A DNA stretch of 38,670 nt from Clostridia bacterium. GTDB lineage: Bacteria > Bacillota > Clostridia > Oscillospirales > Acutalibacteraceae. The stretch spans positions 1-38,670 of the forward strand of contig JAFRLW010000021.1 of assembly GCA_017431035.1 (NCBI GenBank). Direction: 5' to 3'. Of this stretch, positions 18,744-27,441 are shown one piece after another. Made by a program: the position numbers and the translations under genes. The notes beneath the pieces are model-generated. The model was not told the origin of the DNA and ran no database searches. It saw only the letters and a program-made list of their open reading frames with translations. Within the stretch, counting starts at the first letter, position 1. Each line of letters starts with the position of its first letter.

Positions 18744-20222
18744 TTATTCGGAAAAACTGTTACATTTATCAAAAAGTTCTTCTATATCTTTTGACGGTTT
18801 AGGCCCTATAAGCGAAACCGAAGCGGCGGCTATTAGTCCCGCAATAAAACCTGGTACTATTTCATAAACACCGGTTTTGCTTAAGAATACAAGCCACAAA
18901 ATATCAACTGCGGCACCGGTGACAATTCCCGAAACCGCACCGCCAAAGGTAAAGCGTTTCCAAAACAGAGAGAGCAGTATTACCGGTCCAAACGCCGCAC
19001 CGAATACGCCCCAGGCGTTAGATACCATATCCATAATTGTTCCGGCACCGGGGTTAGAGGCAATAATTGTAGCGGCTATAGTTATAACAAGAACTACAAT
19101 ACGTCCTACCCAAAGCATCTCTTTGTCGCCGGCTTTGTTTTTGCGGATAATCGGCTTATAAACGTCACTCGCAAAAGCGGAAGCCGAAGTCAAAAGTTGA
19201 GAATCGGCAGTACTCATAGCCGAAGCCAAAATCGCAGAAAGCAAAACGCCTGAAATAATGCCTAAAACAGGTCCGCTGAATATACGGCGCACCATAGTGA
19301 TAAATACAAGCGATTTATCGGCAGTCACCTGATCAAAACCTAAATGTATTCTGCCTATCACACCTGCCGCCACCGAGAAAATGAGTATAAGCGTTGTCCA
19401 CGCAATACCGATACGAGCCGATTTTTTAACGTCTTTTTGAGAGCGTATCGACATAAAGCGGATAATTATATGAGGCATACCGAAATATCCGAGTCCCCAA
19501 CCCAGTCCCGAAACAACGTCTTTCCAGTTTGTAAAGACGTCAAAATAATTATCGGGCAAAGCGGCGTTTGCCGTGGCGGGAGCGTCAAGCATAAAGTTTG
19601 CAAAAATCGGGGCGGCGAGCAGGGCGCCAAGCATCAAAAGCCCTTGGAAAAAGTCGGTCCAACATACAGCGGAAAAACCGCCTAAGAAGGTATAGCCGAG
19701 TATTATCGCCGTTGCAATATACATAGCGGTTGACTCTTTTATACCCATAACGGTGTTGAACAAAGTGCCGCACGCCTTAATACTTGAAGCGGCATAAAGG
19801 GTGTACGCCAAAAGGAAAATTACGGCGCATATAACCTGCAAAGCACGACTTTTGCTCAAAAAACGGTTTGTGAGATATTGCGGTATGGTGATGGAATCAC
19901 CTGCAACTATGGAAAACTTGCGGAGTTTACCTGCCATAAATATCCAGCTAAGCGCATATCCTATCGCAAGTCCGACCGCTATCCATATCTGACCGAGTCC
20001 GCTGGCATATACTGCCGCAGGCAGACCCATAAGCACCCAGGCACTCATATCCGAAGCGCCTGCCGACAAAGCGGAAACCCACGGTCCCATTTGTCTTCCG
20101 CCTAAAAAATAGTCCTTTTCATTACCTTCTTTGGTTTTAAGGAAAAACCAAACGCCAATAAAAAGCATAAAAACAAGGTACAAAACAAAGACTATCATTT
20201 CACTAAGATTTATTGTTTTCAT
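18744..20222 (-). CDS. putP: Sodium/proline symporter (SSS family)
   Basis: A 492-residue membrane protein with about 13 hydrophobic helices, the size of PutP (about 500). The N-terminus has the YFLGGRQMGPWVSALSAG stretch followed by ASDMSAW, which includes the sodium-site residues known in E. coli PutP, and later GGFSAVCWTDFFQG and LASAMSTADSQLL, also typical. It should import proline with Na+, as nutrient or osmoprotectant; other SSS substrates cannot be excluded. It starts 18 bases after the CDP-alcohol phosphatidyltransferase gene, so both are probably read from the promoter at 20819-20847. Confidence 0.9.
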   Translation of the reverse strand: MKTINLSEMIVFVLYLVFMLFIGVWFFLKTKEGNEKDYFLGGRQMGPWVSALSAGASDMSAWVLMGLPAAVYASGLGQIWIAVGLAIGYALSWIFMAGKLRKFSIVAGDSITIPQYLTNRFLSKSRALQVICAVIFLLAYTLYAASSIKACGTLFNTVMGIKESTAMYIATAIILGYTFLGGFSAVCWTDFFQGLLMLGALLAAPIFANFMLDAPATANAALPDNYFDVFTNWKDVVSGLGWGLGYFGMPHIIIRFMSIRSQKDVKKSARIGIAWTTLILIFSVAAGVIGRIHLGFDQVTADKSLVFITMVRRIFSGPVLGIISGVLLSAILASAMSTADSQLLTSASAFASDVYKPIIRKNKAGDKEMLWVGRIVVLVITIAATIIASNPGAGTIMDMVSNAWGVFGAAFGPVILLSLFWKRFTFGGAVSGIVTGAAVDILWLVFLSKTGVYEIVPGFIAGLIAAASVSLIGPKPSKDIEELFDKCNSFSE

Positions 20223-20240
20223 AATTATTCCCCAGTCTTT

Positions 20241-20783
20241 TTACTGTTTTATAAAAATTGATTTTGCGTTTTCTTTATATTCACTCATAAAAATATGCAT
20301 AAGAAAATCCTCTAAGGTGGATAAAACCCCTATAACGCATACCGTAAAACAAAAGACGGTGGCGTATGGCGTCACCAAAAAATAGGGTATCGCAAAAACA
20401 AAAGCCCCCGTTATTTTATTTAAGTATGTATGATGTGAAGCGAAGCGGTGAAACCGCACAGCCGCAATAATATAAGATATAGTTCTGACAGTTAAAATAA
20501 GCGCTACAATTATCCAAATAAATCCCGGCAATTCTTTTATCAGCACAGGCAACAGTTTTATGAGTGTAAGTGAGTAAAAAAGCAGGTCGGCGACACTGTC
20601 AAGTATTGCGCCGAAACGACTTGTTACATTTAGTTTTCTCGCTATAAAACCGTCAAAAATATCGGTTATACCGGTCAAAGTATAGACCGCAAAAAACACT
20701 TTACCAAGCGGGGTTAAAAAGGGGACTAAAAGCGCGCCTATAATTCGAATAACAGTAATTGTATTCGGAATATACTTCTTCAT
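20241..20783 (-). CDS. CDP-alcohol phosphatidyltransferase family membrane enzyme
   Basis: A 180-residue integral membrane enzyme of phospholipid synthesis. The diagnostic motif DG-x2-AR-x8-G-x3-D-x3-D is complete at residues 44-66 (D44, G45, A48, R49, G58, D62, D66). Size and helix pattern fit PgsA, which makes phosphatidylglycerophosphate from CDP-diacylglycerol and glycerol 3-phosphate, but the same motif occurs in PssA and other relatives. The start at 20783 (MKKYIPNTIT) has a GGAGGGGG-type SD, while an ATG-like start 33 bases upstream would lie within it. A consensus promoter stands directly upstream. Confidence 0.85.
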   Translation of the reverse strand: MKKYIPNTITVIRIIGALLVPFLTPLGKVFFAVYTLTGITDIFDGFIARKLNVTSRFGAILDSVADLLFYSLTLIKLLPVLIKELPGFIWIIVALILTVRTISYIIAAVRFHRFASHHTYLNKITGAFVFAIPYFLVTPYATVFCFTVCVIGVLSTLEDFLMHIFMSEYKENAKSIFIKQ

Positions 20784-20818
20784 TATTGCACCGCCCCCTC
20801 CTAAAAAATACAGCAAAT

Positions 20819-20847
20819 ATTATAACATATATAAAAAGTATTGTCAA
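20819..20847 (-). promoter_or_regulatory. Consensus sigma-A promoter before the CDP-alcohol transferase gene
   Basis: On the minus strand TTGACA (20842-20847), 17 bases, TATAAT (20819-20824), an exact consensus match located just after the acyltransferase stop codon. Confidence 0.9.
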
Positions 20848-20848
20848 A

Positions 20849-21808
20849 TTAACTCTTTCGAAGTGATTTCCTGATGGCTTCTGTCGGGTAATGTAATATA
20901 AAGGATAGTATAGCCACGCCGCCTATAACGGCAAGAGTGTATACTAAATCGTTTTCTATCATTACCGTTTCGCTGAAAAGTTTTAAGAACAAACCTTGCG
21001 TCAGGTATATAAGAAGAGAGTTTTTGCCTATAAACGACAATGCTTTAAGTTTTAGGTTTATGTTTTTTGTTATTACGATAATAAGGCAAACAAATATAAG
21101 CGACGAAAGGATTTTAAGGCTGATACGCAGAGCCTCCGGCAGTATTTTCGCATTACCGAAATAAAGGGTGAAAAGAAACAGAACAAGGACAGGCAAAGCA
21201 AACAAAGTATTTACTTTTTTATCCTTTCCGAAAAAAGCATAGGCACATCCCGCACTAAAACACAACGCCGTTTCATACCAGGTGGTAGATAGTTTAAGCA
21301 GGGCGCACAAGAGTATATAAATAAAAGTAAGTATTGTCAAAACGGCAGTACCTTTCTTTTTATCCTTAAAAAACTTATAAGAAAGATAGAAAAGAAGATA
21401 TAAAAGGCACTGCACCTCGATATACCAACCTTTGTCGATAACCGTTCCGCCTATAAAGAAAGATTTTATCAAAAGCGGCAGAGAAAAGGCTTTATAAATC
21501 ACTATGTCACGCACGGAGTATATGACTATAAACATAATATTTACAGTATACAAAAAGAGCAGTTTCGACCTTAGAAAATTATCAAAATAAGACTCGCCTT
21601 TTTTATTGTATGAAAAGGAGAGTCCATATCCCGAGAGAAAGAAAAATCCGCCTACCGAAAGATAGCCGAGTGATTGCACGGCAGTGCCTAAGAGTCCGAA
21701 GTTCAGCATACCGTTTACGGCGTTTATATGACAAATTAGAATTGCAACTGTAAAAATGCCTTTAAGGGTTTCGGAGGAAGCAAGACTTAAAGATTTATTA
21801 CCACTCAT
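20849..21808 (-). CDS. Acyltransferase 3 family membrane protein
   Basis: A 319-residue protein with about ten hydrophobic segments. The N-terminal LKGIFTVAILICHINA carries the conserved His of the OafA/acyltransferase-3 family, and GGFFFLSGYGLSFSY is the usual second block. Such proteins transfer acetyl or other acyl groups to surface polysaccharides, lipids or peptidoglycan; the acceptor here is unknown. It is about 12 bases downstream of the flavoprotein gene, on the same strand. It has no following terminator that I can see, but a new promoter starts right after it. Confidence 0.83.
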   Translation of the reverse strand: MSGNKSLSLASSETLKGIFTVAILICHINAVNGMLNFGLLGTAVQSLGYLSVGGFFFLSGYGLSFSYNKKGESYFDNFLRSKLLFLYTVNIMFIVIYSVRDIVIYKAFSLPLLIKSFFIGGTVIDKGWYIEVQCLLYLLFYLSYKFFKDKKKGTAVLTILTFIYILLCALLKLSTTWYETALCFSAGCAYAFFGKDKKVNTLFALPVLVLFLFTLYFGNAKILPEALRISLKILSSLIFVCLIIVITKNINLKLKALSFIGKNSLLIYLTQGLFLKLFSETVMIENDLVYTLAVIGGVAILSFILHYPTEAIRKSLRKS

Positions 21809-21820
21809 ATATCGCCCCTT

Positions 21821-22447
21821 TTACTTTCCGTCCGAAAAACTTGTGAAGGTGCCGGTTTCAAGTTTCGGCGCGCCGTATTTATCTTTGGCGTCTTTAATGG
21901 CTTTTATCATAAACGCCATATTTTTGCCTAGATTGCGCATAGTCTGAAGTCCCTCAAGGTCACGCTCAACATCCATAGCGCTAAACCCGTGCACCTGGTT
22001 CCAATAGGTAGAAGAAACAACCGGCATTCCGCTTATTGTAAAGTATTTATTAAGCACGTCAAAGGTTGCGGTGTTTCCGCCCCTTCTGCAACTGACAACG
22101 GCGGCGCCTACTTTAAGGTGCTTTGAAAACGGGGTGCTGTAAAAGAGCCTGTCAAGAAAAGAAAGCATAGTTCCGGCAGGGGAGCCATAGTAAACGGGAC
22201 TGCCTATTATAAGGCCGTCGGCAGAACGGAACTTAACTGCTACCTCGTTTACCTCGTCCGAGAAAACACAATGTCCTGCCTCTTTGCATTTGCCGCAGGC
22301 GATACAACCTCTTATGTTTTTGTTACCTATATGTATAATTTCGGCTTCAACTCCGTTTTGATTTAGTGTATCCGCAACTTCTTTGAGCGCGCGGGCGGTA
22401 CAACCGTTTTGCTTAGGGCTTCCGTTTAGCAGTATTACTTTTGCCAT
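21821..22447 (-). CDS. Flavodoxin-fold reductase with iron-sulfur flavoprotein-type Cys motif
   Basis: A 208-residue NADPH-dependent FMN reductase-like protein. The FMN phosphate loop is NGSPKQNGCTA near the N-terminus, and GSPVYYGSPAGTMLSFLDR is the second flavin loop. Residues 48-60 hold Cys in the spacing C-x2-C-x2-C-x5-C, the pattern that binds a [4Fe-4S] cluster in iron-sulfur flavoproteins (ISF). Function is likely electron transfer or reduction of quinones/oxidants in an anaerobe. The start at 22447 (MAKVILLNGS) has GGAGGAAAG just upstream, inside the 3' end of the YjbR gene; the two genes overlap by 35 bases. Confidence 0.85.
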   Translation of the reverse strand: MAKVILLNGSPKQNGCTARALKEVADTLNQNGVEAEIIHIGNKNIRGCIACGKCKEAGHCVFSDEVNEVAVKFRSADGLIIGSPVYYGSPAGTMLSFLDRLFYSTPFSKHLKVGAAVVSCRRGGNTATFDVLNKYFTISGMPVVSSTYWNQVHGFSAMDVERDLEGLQTMRNLGKNMAFMIKAIKDAKDKYGAPKLETGTFTSFSDGK

Positions 22448-22838
22448 TTTTCTTTCCTCCGTTTTTGGCTTTAATTTTAATGTTTGTAACACGGTAACTT
22501 TCATCTATCAGGGTCCTTATATTCTCTATCTGAACGGTGCCGTCAAGCAGTACCGTTATCCATTTTCCACGACTCATATGATAACCGGGGAATATTCCTG
22601 CTTGACTTTTTAAAAAGTCCACAGTCATTTCGTCGTTCATTTTAAGGTTTAGAATATCGACCGTTCTATCCTCGTCTACACCGAGTTTTCTTATACTTAA
22701 ACTTCCCGTAAAAGCAAACCATTTACGGTTGCTTTTGTGTCTGAACACGGCATAATCGGGGAACCGCATCCAAAGATATTCTGGATCAGCGCCATATTGA
22801 TTTTTTATGTAATCAAATACTTCATCCTTAAAAGTCAA
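22413..22838 (-). CDS. MmcQ/YjbR family protein
   Basis: A protein of about 141 residues with the features of the MmcQ/YjbR family: an N-terminal EVFDYIKNQYG...PEYLW segment, a central FRHKSNRKWFAF strand, and PGYHMSRGKWITVLLDG. The fold resembles CyaY-type DNA-binding proteins, but the biological role is unknown. The best start is the TTG at 22838, eight bases after GTGAGG; a second TTG at 22844 is too close to that site. It overlaps the flavoprotein gene, suggesting a two-gene transcript. Confidence 0.8.
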   Translation of the reverse strand: MTFKDEVFDYIKNQYGADPEYLWMRFPDYAVFRHKSNRKWFAFTGSLSIRKLGVDEDRTVDILNLKMNDEMTVDFLKSQAGIFPGYHMSRGKWITVLLDGTVQIENIRTLIDESYRVTNIKIKAKNGGKKNGKSNTAKRKP

Positions 22839-22863
22839 GCACAAAACCTCACTTTCTTTTGTT

Positions 22864-22872
22864 ATTATATCA
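22864..22872 (-). promoter_or_regulatory. Extended -10 promoter of the YjbR gene
   Basis: On the minus strand TG-A-TATAAT, an extended -10 element about 30 bases before the TTG start. No good -35 box is visible. Confidence 0.6.
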
Positions 22873-22926
22873 CAAGAAAGATTTTAAGTCCATAGGGTTA
22901 TAACGCAAAAGATATAATAATTATAC

Positions 22927-22955
22927 TTGACCGAAATTGATTACCATAATATAAT
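22927..22955 (+). promoter_or_regulatory. Sigma-A promoter of the lactate dehydrogenase/Etf operon
   Basis: TTGACC (22927-22932), 17 bases, TATAAT (22950-22955). The leader is about 30 bases. Confidence 0.88.
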
Positions 22956-22994
22956 GAGTTAAATACGATATAGCAAAAACGGAGGATAAATAAG

Positions 22995-23780
22995 GTGAAA
23001 ATCATTGTTTGCGTAAAACAGGTTCCCGGCACTTCAAATGTTGAGGTTGACCCGGTAACCGGAGTATTAAAGCGTGACGGACTTTGTGCCAAACTTAATC
23101 CATATGATTTGTTTGCTCTTGAAACCGGCTTTCGCCTAAAGGAAAAGTCAGGTGGGGAGATAACAACAATTTCAATGGGACCGCCTCAGGCTAAAGAGTC
23201 TTTGCTTGAAACTGTATATATGGGTGCCGATAACGGTGTGCTTTTAAGCGACCGTGCTTTTGCCGGCGCCGACGTTCAGGCTACAAGTTACGCCCTTAAA
23301 ACCGGCGTGGAAAAAATAGGAAAATATGATCTTATCATTTGCGGAAAACAAACCACCGACGGCGATACCGCCCAGGTAGGACCGGAACTTGCCGAGCAGC
23401 TCGGTATTGAACACGCCGCAAACGTTATCTCGGTTGATGAAATAGACGGGGAATATATTACAGTCACCGTCAACCTTGACAGTGTTTATCAAACGCAAAA
23501 AATGAAACTTCCGTGCCTTATTACAATAGAAAAAGACGCCTGCACGCCACGTTTGCCCTCTTTCAAGAGAAAGTTTGCTACAAGTCCCGATGCGGTAGTA
23601 GTTTATACTGCAAAAGACCTTGATAACCTCGATGCCGAAAGATGCGGACTTAAAGGCTCACCGACCCAGGTTGAGCGCATTTTCCCGCCTGAAGCCGGCG
23701 GCGACAGAGTTATCTTCAATAGCGGCGATGAACTTTCCGACAAACTTTTTGATATCTTGTCGGAAAAGAAGTTTTTGTGA
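22995..23780 (+). CDS. etfB: Electron-transfer flavoprotein beta subunit (LctB-like)
   Basis: A 261-residue EtfB. It opens with MKIIVCVKQVPGTSNVEVD and has SMGPPQAKESL and the CGKQTTDGDTAQVGPELAEQLG loop, typical of the bifurcating ETF group that binds FAD and NAD. With EtfA and the FAD dehydrogenase downstream it corresponds to the Acetobacterium woodii LctBCD complex, which couples lactate oxidation by NAD+ to oxidation of reduced ferredoxin. The start is GTG at 22995 with GGAGG nine bases upstream. The stop overlaps the region just before etfA. Confidence 0.92.
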   Translation: MKIIVCVKQVPGTSNVEVDPVTGVLKRDGLCAKLNPYDLFALETGFRLKEKSGGEITTISMGPPQAKESLLETVYMGADNGVLLSDRAFAGADVQATSYALKTGVEKIGKYDLIICGKQTTDGDTAQVGPELAEQLGIEHAANVISVDEIDGEYITVTVNLDSVYQTQKMKLPCLITIEKDACTPRLPSFKRKFATSPDAVVVYTAKDLDNLDAERCGLKGSPTQVERIFPPEAGGDRVIFNSGDELSDKLFDILSEKKFL

Positions 23781-23788
23781 GGTGCGGT

Positions 23789-24979
23789 ATGGGACTGATA
23801 ATACATAAAGAAAAAATAAATGAAGAAACAGCAGGAAAACTTATAGATATTTGCCCCTTTTCCGCTATCGGCTATAAAGACGGCGAACTGTCTATCGGTC
23901 AGTCTTGCAAAATGTGTAAACTGTGCGTCAAAAAAGGACCTGAGGGCGCTATAACCTTTGAAGAAGAGGAAAAACCCGTTTGCGACAAATCTTTGTGGCA
24001 AGGCGTTGCCGTTTTTGCCGAGCAAAGAGGCGGCAAAATACACCCCGTTTCTCTTGAACTTGTAGGAAAGGCAAGAGAACTCGCAAAGGTTACGGGTCAT
24101 CCCGTTTTGGTAGTTCTTATAGGTTATAAACTCGAAACGGCGGCAAAGGAACTTCTTGAATATGGCGTAGATAAGGTTTACGTTTATGATGATGAAGCGT
24201 TCAGCGACTTTGTTATCTCTCCTTATGCTAATGCGTTTACCGATTTTATTGAAAAGATAAAGCCCTCAAGCATTCTTGTAGGAGCCACAAGTCTCGGCAG
24301 GTCTATAGCGCCTAAGGTTGCCGCTCGTGTTCACGCCGGACTCACTGCCGACTGCACAATGCTTGAGATGAAAAAGAATACCGACCTTGTTCAAATCCGT
24401 CCTGCATTCGGCGGAAATATTATGGCGCAAATCATTACCCCAAACACAAGGCCGCAGTTTTGCACCGTTCGTTATAAGATTTTCTCCGCTCCTAAAAAAA
24501 GCGAGGCAACAGGCGAGATAATTGATATGCCGGTTGATGAGAATATGATAAAAGGCTATACCACCGTTCTTAAAACGGTCAACAAACCTGAGGAAATAGA
24601 TATTTCCGACGCCGAGATTATCGTAGCAGTAGGCAGAGGTATCAGAACAAAAGATGATTTGGCTCTCGCCGAACAACTTGCCGATACTCTCCACGCTCAA
24701 CTTGCTTGTACAAGACCGCTTGTTGAAAACGGCTGGTTTGATGCAAAACGACAAATCGGGCTTTCCGGCAGAACGGTAAAACCGAAACTTATAATCACTC
24801 TCGGTATTTCCGGCTCGGTACAGTTTGCCGCCGGTATGCGCAACTCGGATTTGATAATCGCAGTGAATAAAGACCGCAAAGCACCTATATTTGAGTTTGC
24901 GAATTATGGATTTGTGGGCGATTTGTATGAGATAGTACCTGCATTACTAAAGAAAGTGGAGGAACTGTACAATGTATAA
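23789..24979 (+). CDS. etfA: Electron-transfer flavoprotein alpha subunit with N-terminal ferredoxin-like domain (LctC-like)
   Basis: A 396-residue EtfA, longer than the common 320-340 because of an N-terminal domain of about 60 residues. That domain has four cysteines (22, 40, 43, 46; CP then C-x2-C-x2-C) suited to one [4Fe-4S] cluster, as reported for LctC of A. woodii. Then come the Etf N domain and the FAD-binding C-terminal domain ([37 protein letters not shown]). It should receive ferredoxin electrons and pass them through FAD to the dehydrogenase complex. ATG 23789 follows GAGGTG by four bases; an in-frame GTG at 23777 has no SD. The 3' end overlaps the next gene by eight bases. Confidence 0.9.
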   Translation: MGLIIHKEKINEETAGKLIDICPFSAIGYKDGELSIGQSCKMCKLCVKKGPEGAITFEEEEKPVCDKSLWQGVAVFAEQRGGKIHPVSLELVGKARELAKVTGHPVLVVLIGYKLETAAKELLEYGVDKVYVYDDEAFSDFVISPYANAFTDFIEKIKPSSILVGATSLGRSIAPKVAARVHAGLTADCTMLEMKKNTDLVQIRPAFGGNIMAQIITPNTRPQFCTVRYKIFSAPKKSEATGEIIDMPVDENMIKGYTTVLKTVNKPEEIDISDAEIIVAVGRGIRTKDDLALAEQLADTLHAQLACTRPLVENGWFDAKRQIGLSGRTVKPKLIITLGISGSVQFAAGMRNSDLIIAVNKDRKAPIFEFANYGFVGDLYEIVPALLKKVEELYNV

Positions 24980-26363
24980 TAAGATAAACAGTGCCGATAT
25001 TTCATATCTCAAAAGCATAATAGATGACGAGAGAGTTCTGTCGGGTGTGCAAATTACCGAAGATTACTCTCACGATGAACTCGGAGATATAAAATCATAT
25101 CCGGATGTTCTTATAAAGGTTAAAAGCGAAGATGAAATCGCCCTTGTTATGAAGTATGCAAATGAGCATAATATTCCGGTTGTTGTTCGTGGCAGCGGAA
25201 CGGGACTTGTAGGCGCCGCAGTTGCCATAAACGGCGGAATAATGCTTGAAACCACTTCTATGAACAGGATACTTGAACTTGATGAGGAAAATCTAACCGT
25301 TACGGTCGAGCCGGGTGTTTTGCTTATGGACCTTGCCGAGTTTGCCGAAAGCCACGATTTTCTTTATCCGCCCGATCCCGGTGAAAAATCGGCGACTATA
25401 GGCGGAAATATAAGCACAAACGCCGGCGGTATGCGTGCCGTTAAATACGGTGTTACAAGAGATTACGTAAGGGGACTTCGTGTTGTTTTGCCAAACGGTG
25501 AGATAGAAGAACTCGGCGGTAAAATAGTTAAAAATAGTACCGGATACAGTCTTCTCAATCTAATGATAGGGTCTGAGGGTACGCTTGGTATTATAACAAA
25601 AGCGATATTAAAACTTATCCCGCTTCCAAAAATCACCGAGAGCCTTTTGGTGCCTTTCCCTTCAGTTACAAAGGGAATAAGAGCCGTGCCGGAAATTATA
25701 AAGAGCAAAGCGTCCCTTACCGCCATTGAGTTTTTTGAAAGGGAAGCGATACTCTTTTCCGAGAGTTATCTCGGCAAAAAGTTTCCCGATACTTCTTCGC
25801 CGGCATATTTGCTTTTGACGGTGGATGGCAACGACCGTGAGGTTGTTGATAATGAATTGACAAGCGTTGCAAAACTCTGTATGGAACTTGGCGCCGCCGA
25901 CGCATTTATCGTTGATACCGATGAGCGCAAAGACTCGGTTTGGAAAGCACGTGGCGCTTTTCTTGAGGCTATTAAAGCCTCTACCACCGAAATGGATGAG
26001 TGCGACGTTGTAGTTCCTCGCAACAAGGTTGCCGAGTTTATCGAGTATACACACGGACTTGCAGAAGAACTCGGTATACGTATTCCGTCCTTTGGTCACG
26101 CAGGTGACGGAAACCTGCACGTGTATGTCTGCCGTGATGAACTCGGTAGTGAAAAATGGCAGGAGTTACTCGCTTTGGCATTTAGTAAAATGTATAAAAA
26201 GGCTGAGGAATTATCCGGTCTTGTTTCTGGTGAACACGGTATAGGTTTTGCAAAGAAACAGTATATGCACGATTTATACGGCGATACTCAAATTGAACTT
26301 ATGCGTGGCATAAAAAAAGTATTTGACCCGAATAATATACTTAATCCCGGAAAACTCTTTTAG
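24972..26363 (+). CDS. FAD-linked lactate dehydrogenase (LctD/GlcD-like)
   Basis: A 463-residue flavoprotein of the vanillyl-alcohol-oxidase/GlcD family. The FAD_binding_4 domain has [11 protein letters not shown] near residues 72-81 and [15 protein letters not shown]; the C-terminal FAD-oxidase domain has GHAGDGNLH near 375 and GEHGIG near 420. Linked to etfBA, and close in size to LctD, it is best read as the (D-)lactate dehydrogenase of a confurcating Ldh-EtfAB complex; glycolate or another 2-hydroxyacid is the main alternative. No lactate permease or racemase lies next to it. GGAGG nine bases before the ATG; a strong terminator follows. Confidence 0.87.
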   Translation: MYNKINSADISYLKSIIDDERVLSGVQITEDYSHDELGDIKSYPDVLIKVKSEDEIALVMKYANEHNIPVVVRGSGTGLVGAAVAINGGIMLETTSMNRILELDEENLTVTVEPGVLLMDLAEFAESHDFLYPPDPGEKSATIGGNISTNAGGMRAVKYGVTRDYVRGLRVVLPNGEIEELGGKIVKNSTGYSLLNLMIGSEGTLGIITKAILKLIPLPKITESLLVPFPSVTKGIRAVPEIIKSKASLTAIEFFEREAILFSESYLGKKFPDTSSPAYLLLTVDGNDREVVDNELTSVAKLCMELGAADAFIVDTDERKDSVWKARGAFLEAIKASTTEMDECDVVVPRNKVAEFIEYTHGLAEELGIRIPSFGHAGDGNLHVYVCRDELGSEKWQELLALAFSKMYKKAEELSGLVSGEHGIGFAKKQYMHDLYGDTQIELMRGIKKVFDPNNILNPGKLF

Positions 26364-26383
26364 TGTTTTATAAGGTAATAACA

Positions 26384-26416
26384 AACACCCCGAAAGTTTT
26401 GAACTTTCGGGGTGTT
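26384..26416. terminator. Bidirectional terminator after lctD-like gene
   Basis: AACACCCCGAAAGTT and AACTTTCGGGGTGTT form a 15-bp stem between converging genes (stops at 26363 on + and 26429 on -). Confidence 0.9.
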
Positions 26417-26428
26417 ATCTTTTAGTTG

Positions 26429-27424
26429 TTATTTTTTCTTGGTCAGTATATATCTTGCTATATCGCTGTTTTTGTCCCACGAGCCGGAGGCAACGTTTGT
26501 ACAAGCAGGATCGGTATATACGGTATAACTGTAAGCCGGGTCTATTTTATAACTTATGCTATATCCTGCATTGACCTTGAACTCTATCCTTATTTCAGGT
26601 GTGGCGCCGGGAGTTGTGCTGGTAGCGGGATTAAGAACTAAAAGTCCGTTATACTGTGCGCCGTCGGAGTCTTCAAAGTCTTTGCGCATTTCTTCTACCT
26701 CCGCCTTAGGTTCGACGTCGTATTCCGCCTCAACCGAATAAACGGTCTTTTCTTCCTTTTCGGCGGTGTTTATATAGGATATTTTCTTTATTTCATAGGT
26801 CTTGGCGTCGGTTATGATTTCTTTTTTTATCATCTCGTTATCATAGTCGCAGTGCAAAGTGTCCTCAATGAAATATTTGCTTTCTATTTCGTCCATTTCT
26901 ATAAGAATATGGAGTTCGCCGTCTTTTTCGTAGTATTCTTTAATAGTTTCGTGCACCTTATCAAACCAGTCGGTATCATAGGCGGGAACTATACTGAAAG
27001 AACAGTAGGCGTAATCGCTGCCGAACATACCGTAATAGGATTTCTTTGCGATTTGACCCTCGTCATCGTAGTTGTAGAAATAAAGAAGGCGGTTTGCCAT
27101 ACGGTATTCCGTTGAGCCGTTCTTTTTGATATATGCAAAATCGTTTGTTTCATAAGCATAGGATTTATATGCGGCGGCGTCACCTAAAGTTGAAGCAAGT
27201 GTTTCGCCGACTTCAAGTGCGGCAATTTTCTCCTCGATATAAGGGTTTTTTATATCGTAGGATAAAGATTTGTGATTAGTAAGCAGCAAAGCAGTTTTGT
27301 TTGCTTCATATATGCTTTGCATACCGCTTATTGCTTCTTCTTCGCTAATGTCCATTTTACCGCAACCGGCAAAACAAAAAAGACAAAGTACGGCTACAAG
27401 TAATAATGATATTATTTTTTTCAT
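26429..27424 (-). CDS. Lipoprotein of unknown function
   Basis: A 331-residue exported protein. The signal peptide ends in the lipobox FAGC with Cys21, so it should be membrane-anchored outside the cell. The mature part is rich in Glu, Lys and Tyr. A beta-rich body (YNYDDEGQIAKKSYYGMF, YSFSI-like strands, KTYEIKKISYI) recalls outer-surface lipoprotein folds, and a C-terminal section (about 265-331) has repeated Tyr/Thr strands. I recognise no family. It lies 17 bases after lysS on the same strand, with AAGG near the ATG, so it is probably co-transcribed. Confidence 0.75.
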   Translation of the reverse strand: MKKIISLLLVAVLCLFCFAGCGKMDISEEEAISGMQSIYEANKTALLLTNHKSLSYDIKNPYIEEKIAALEVGETLASTLGDAAAYKSYAYETNDFAYIKKNGSTEYRMANRLLYFYNYDDEGQIAKKSYYGMFGSDYAYCSFSIVPAYDTDWFDKVHETIKEYYEKDGELHILIEMDEIESKYFIEDTLHCDYDNEMIKKEIITDAKTYEIKKISYINTAEKEEKTVYSVEAEYDVEPKAEVEEMRKDFEDSDGAQYNGLLVLNPATSTTPGATPEIRIEFKVNAGYSISYKIDPAYSYTVYTDPACTNVASGSWDKNSDIARYILTKKK

Positions 27425-27441
27425 AAAAACAGACCTTCTTT

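Noticed and set aside
23603-24100. A 165-codon open frame on the minus strand
   Set aside because: Antisense across the etfB/etfA junction, where both ETF proteins are clear.
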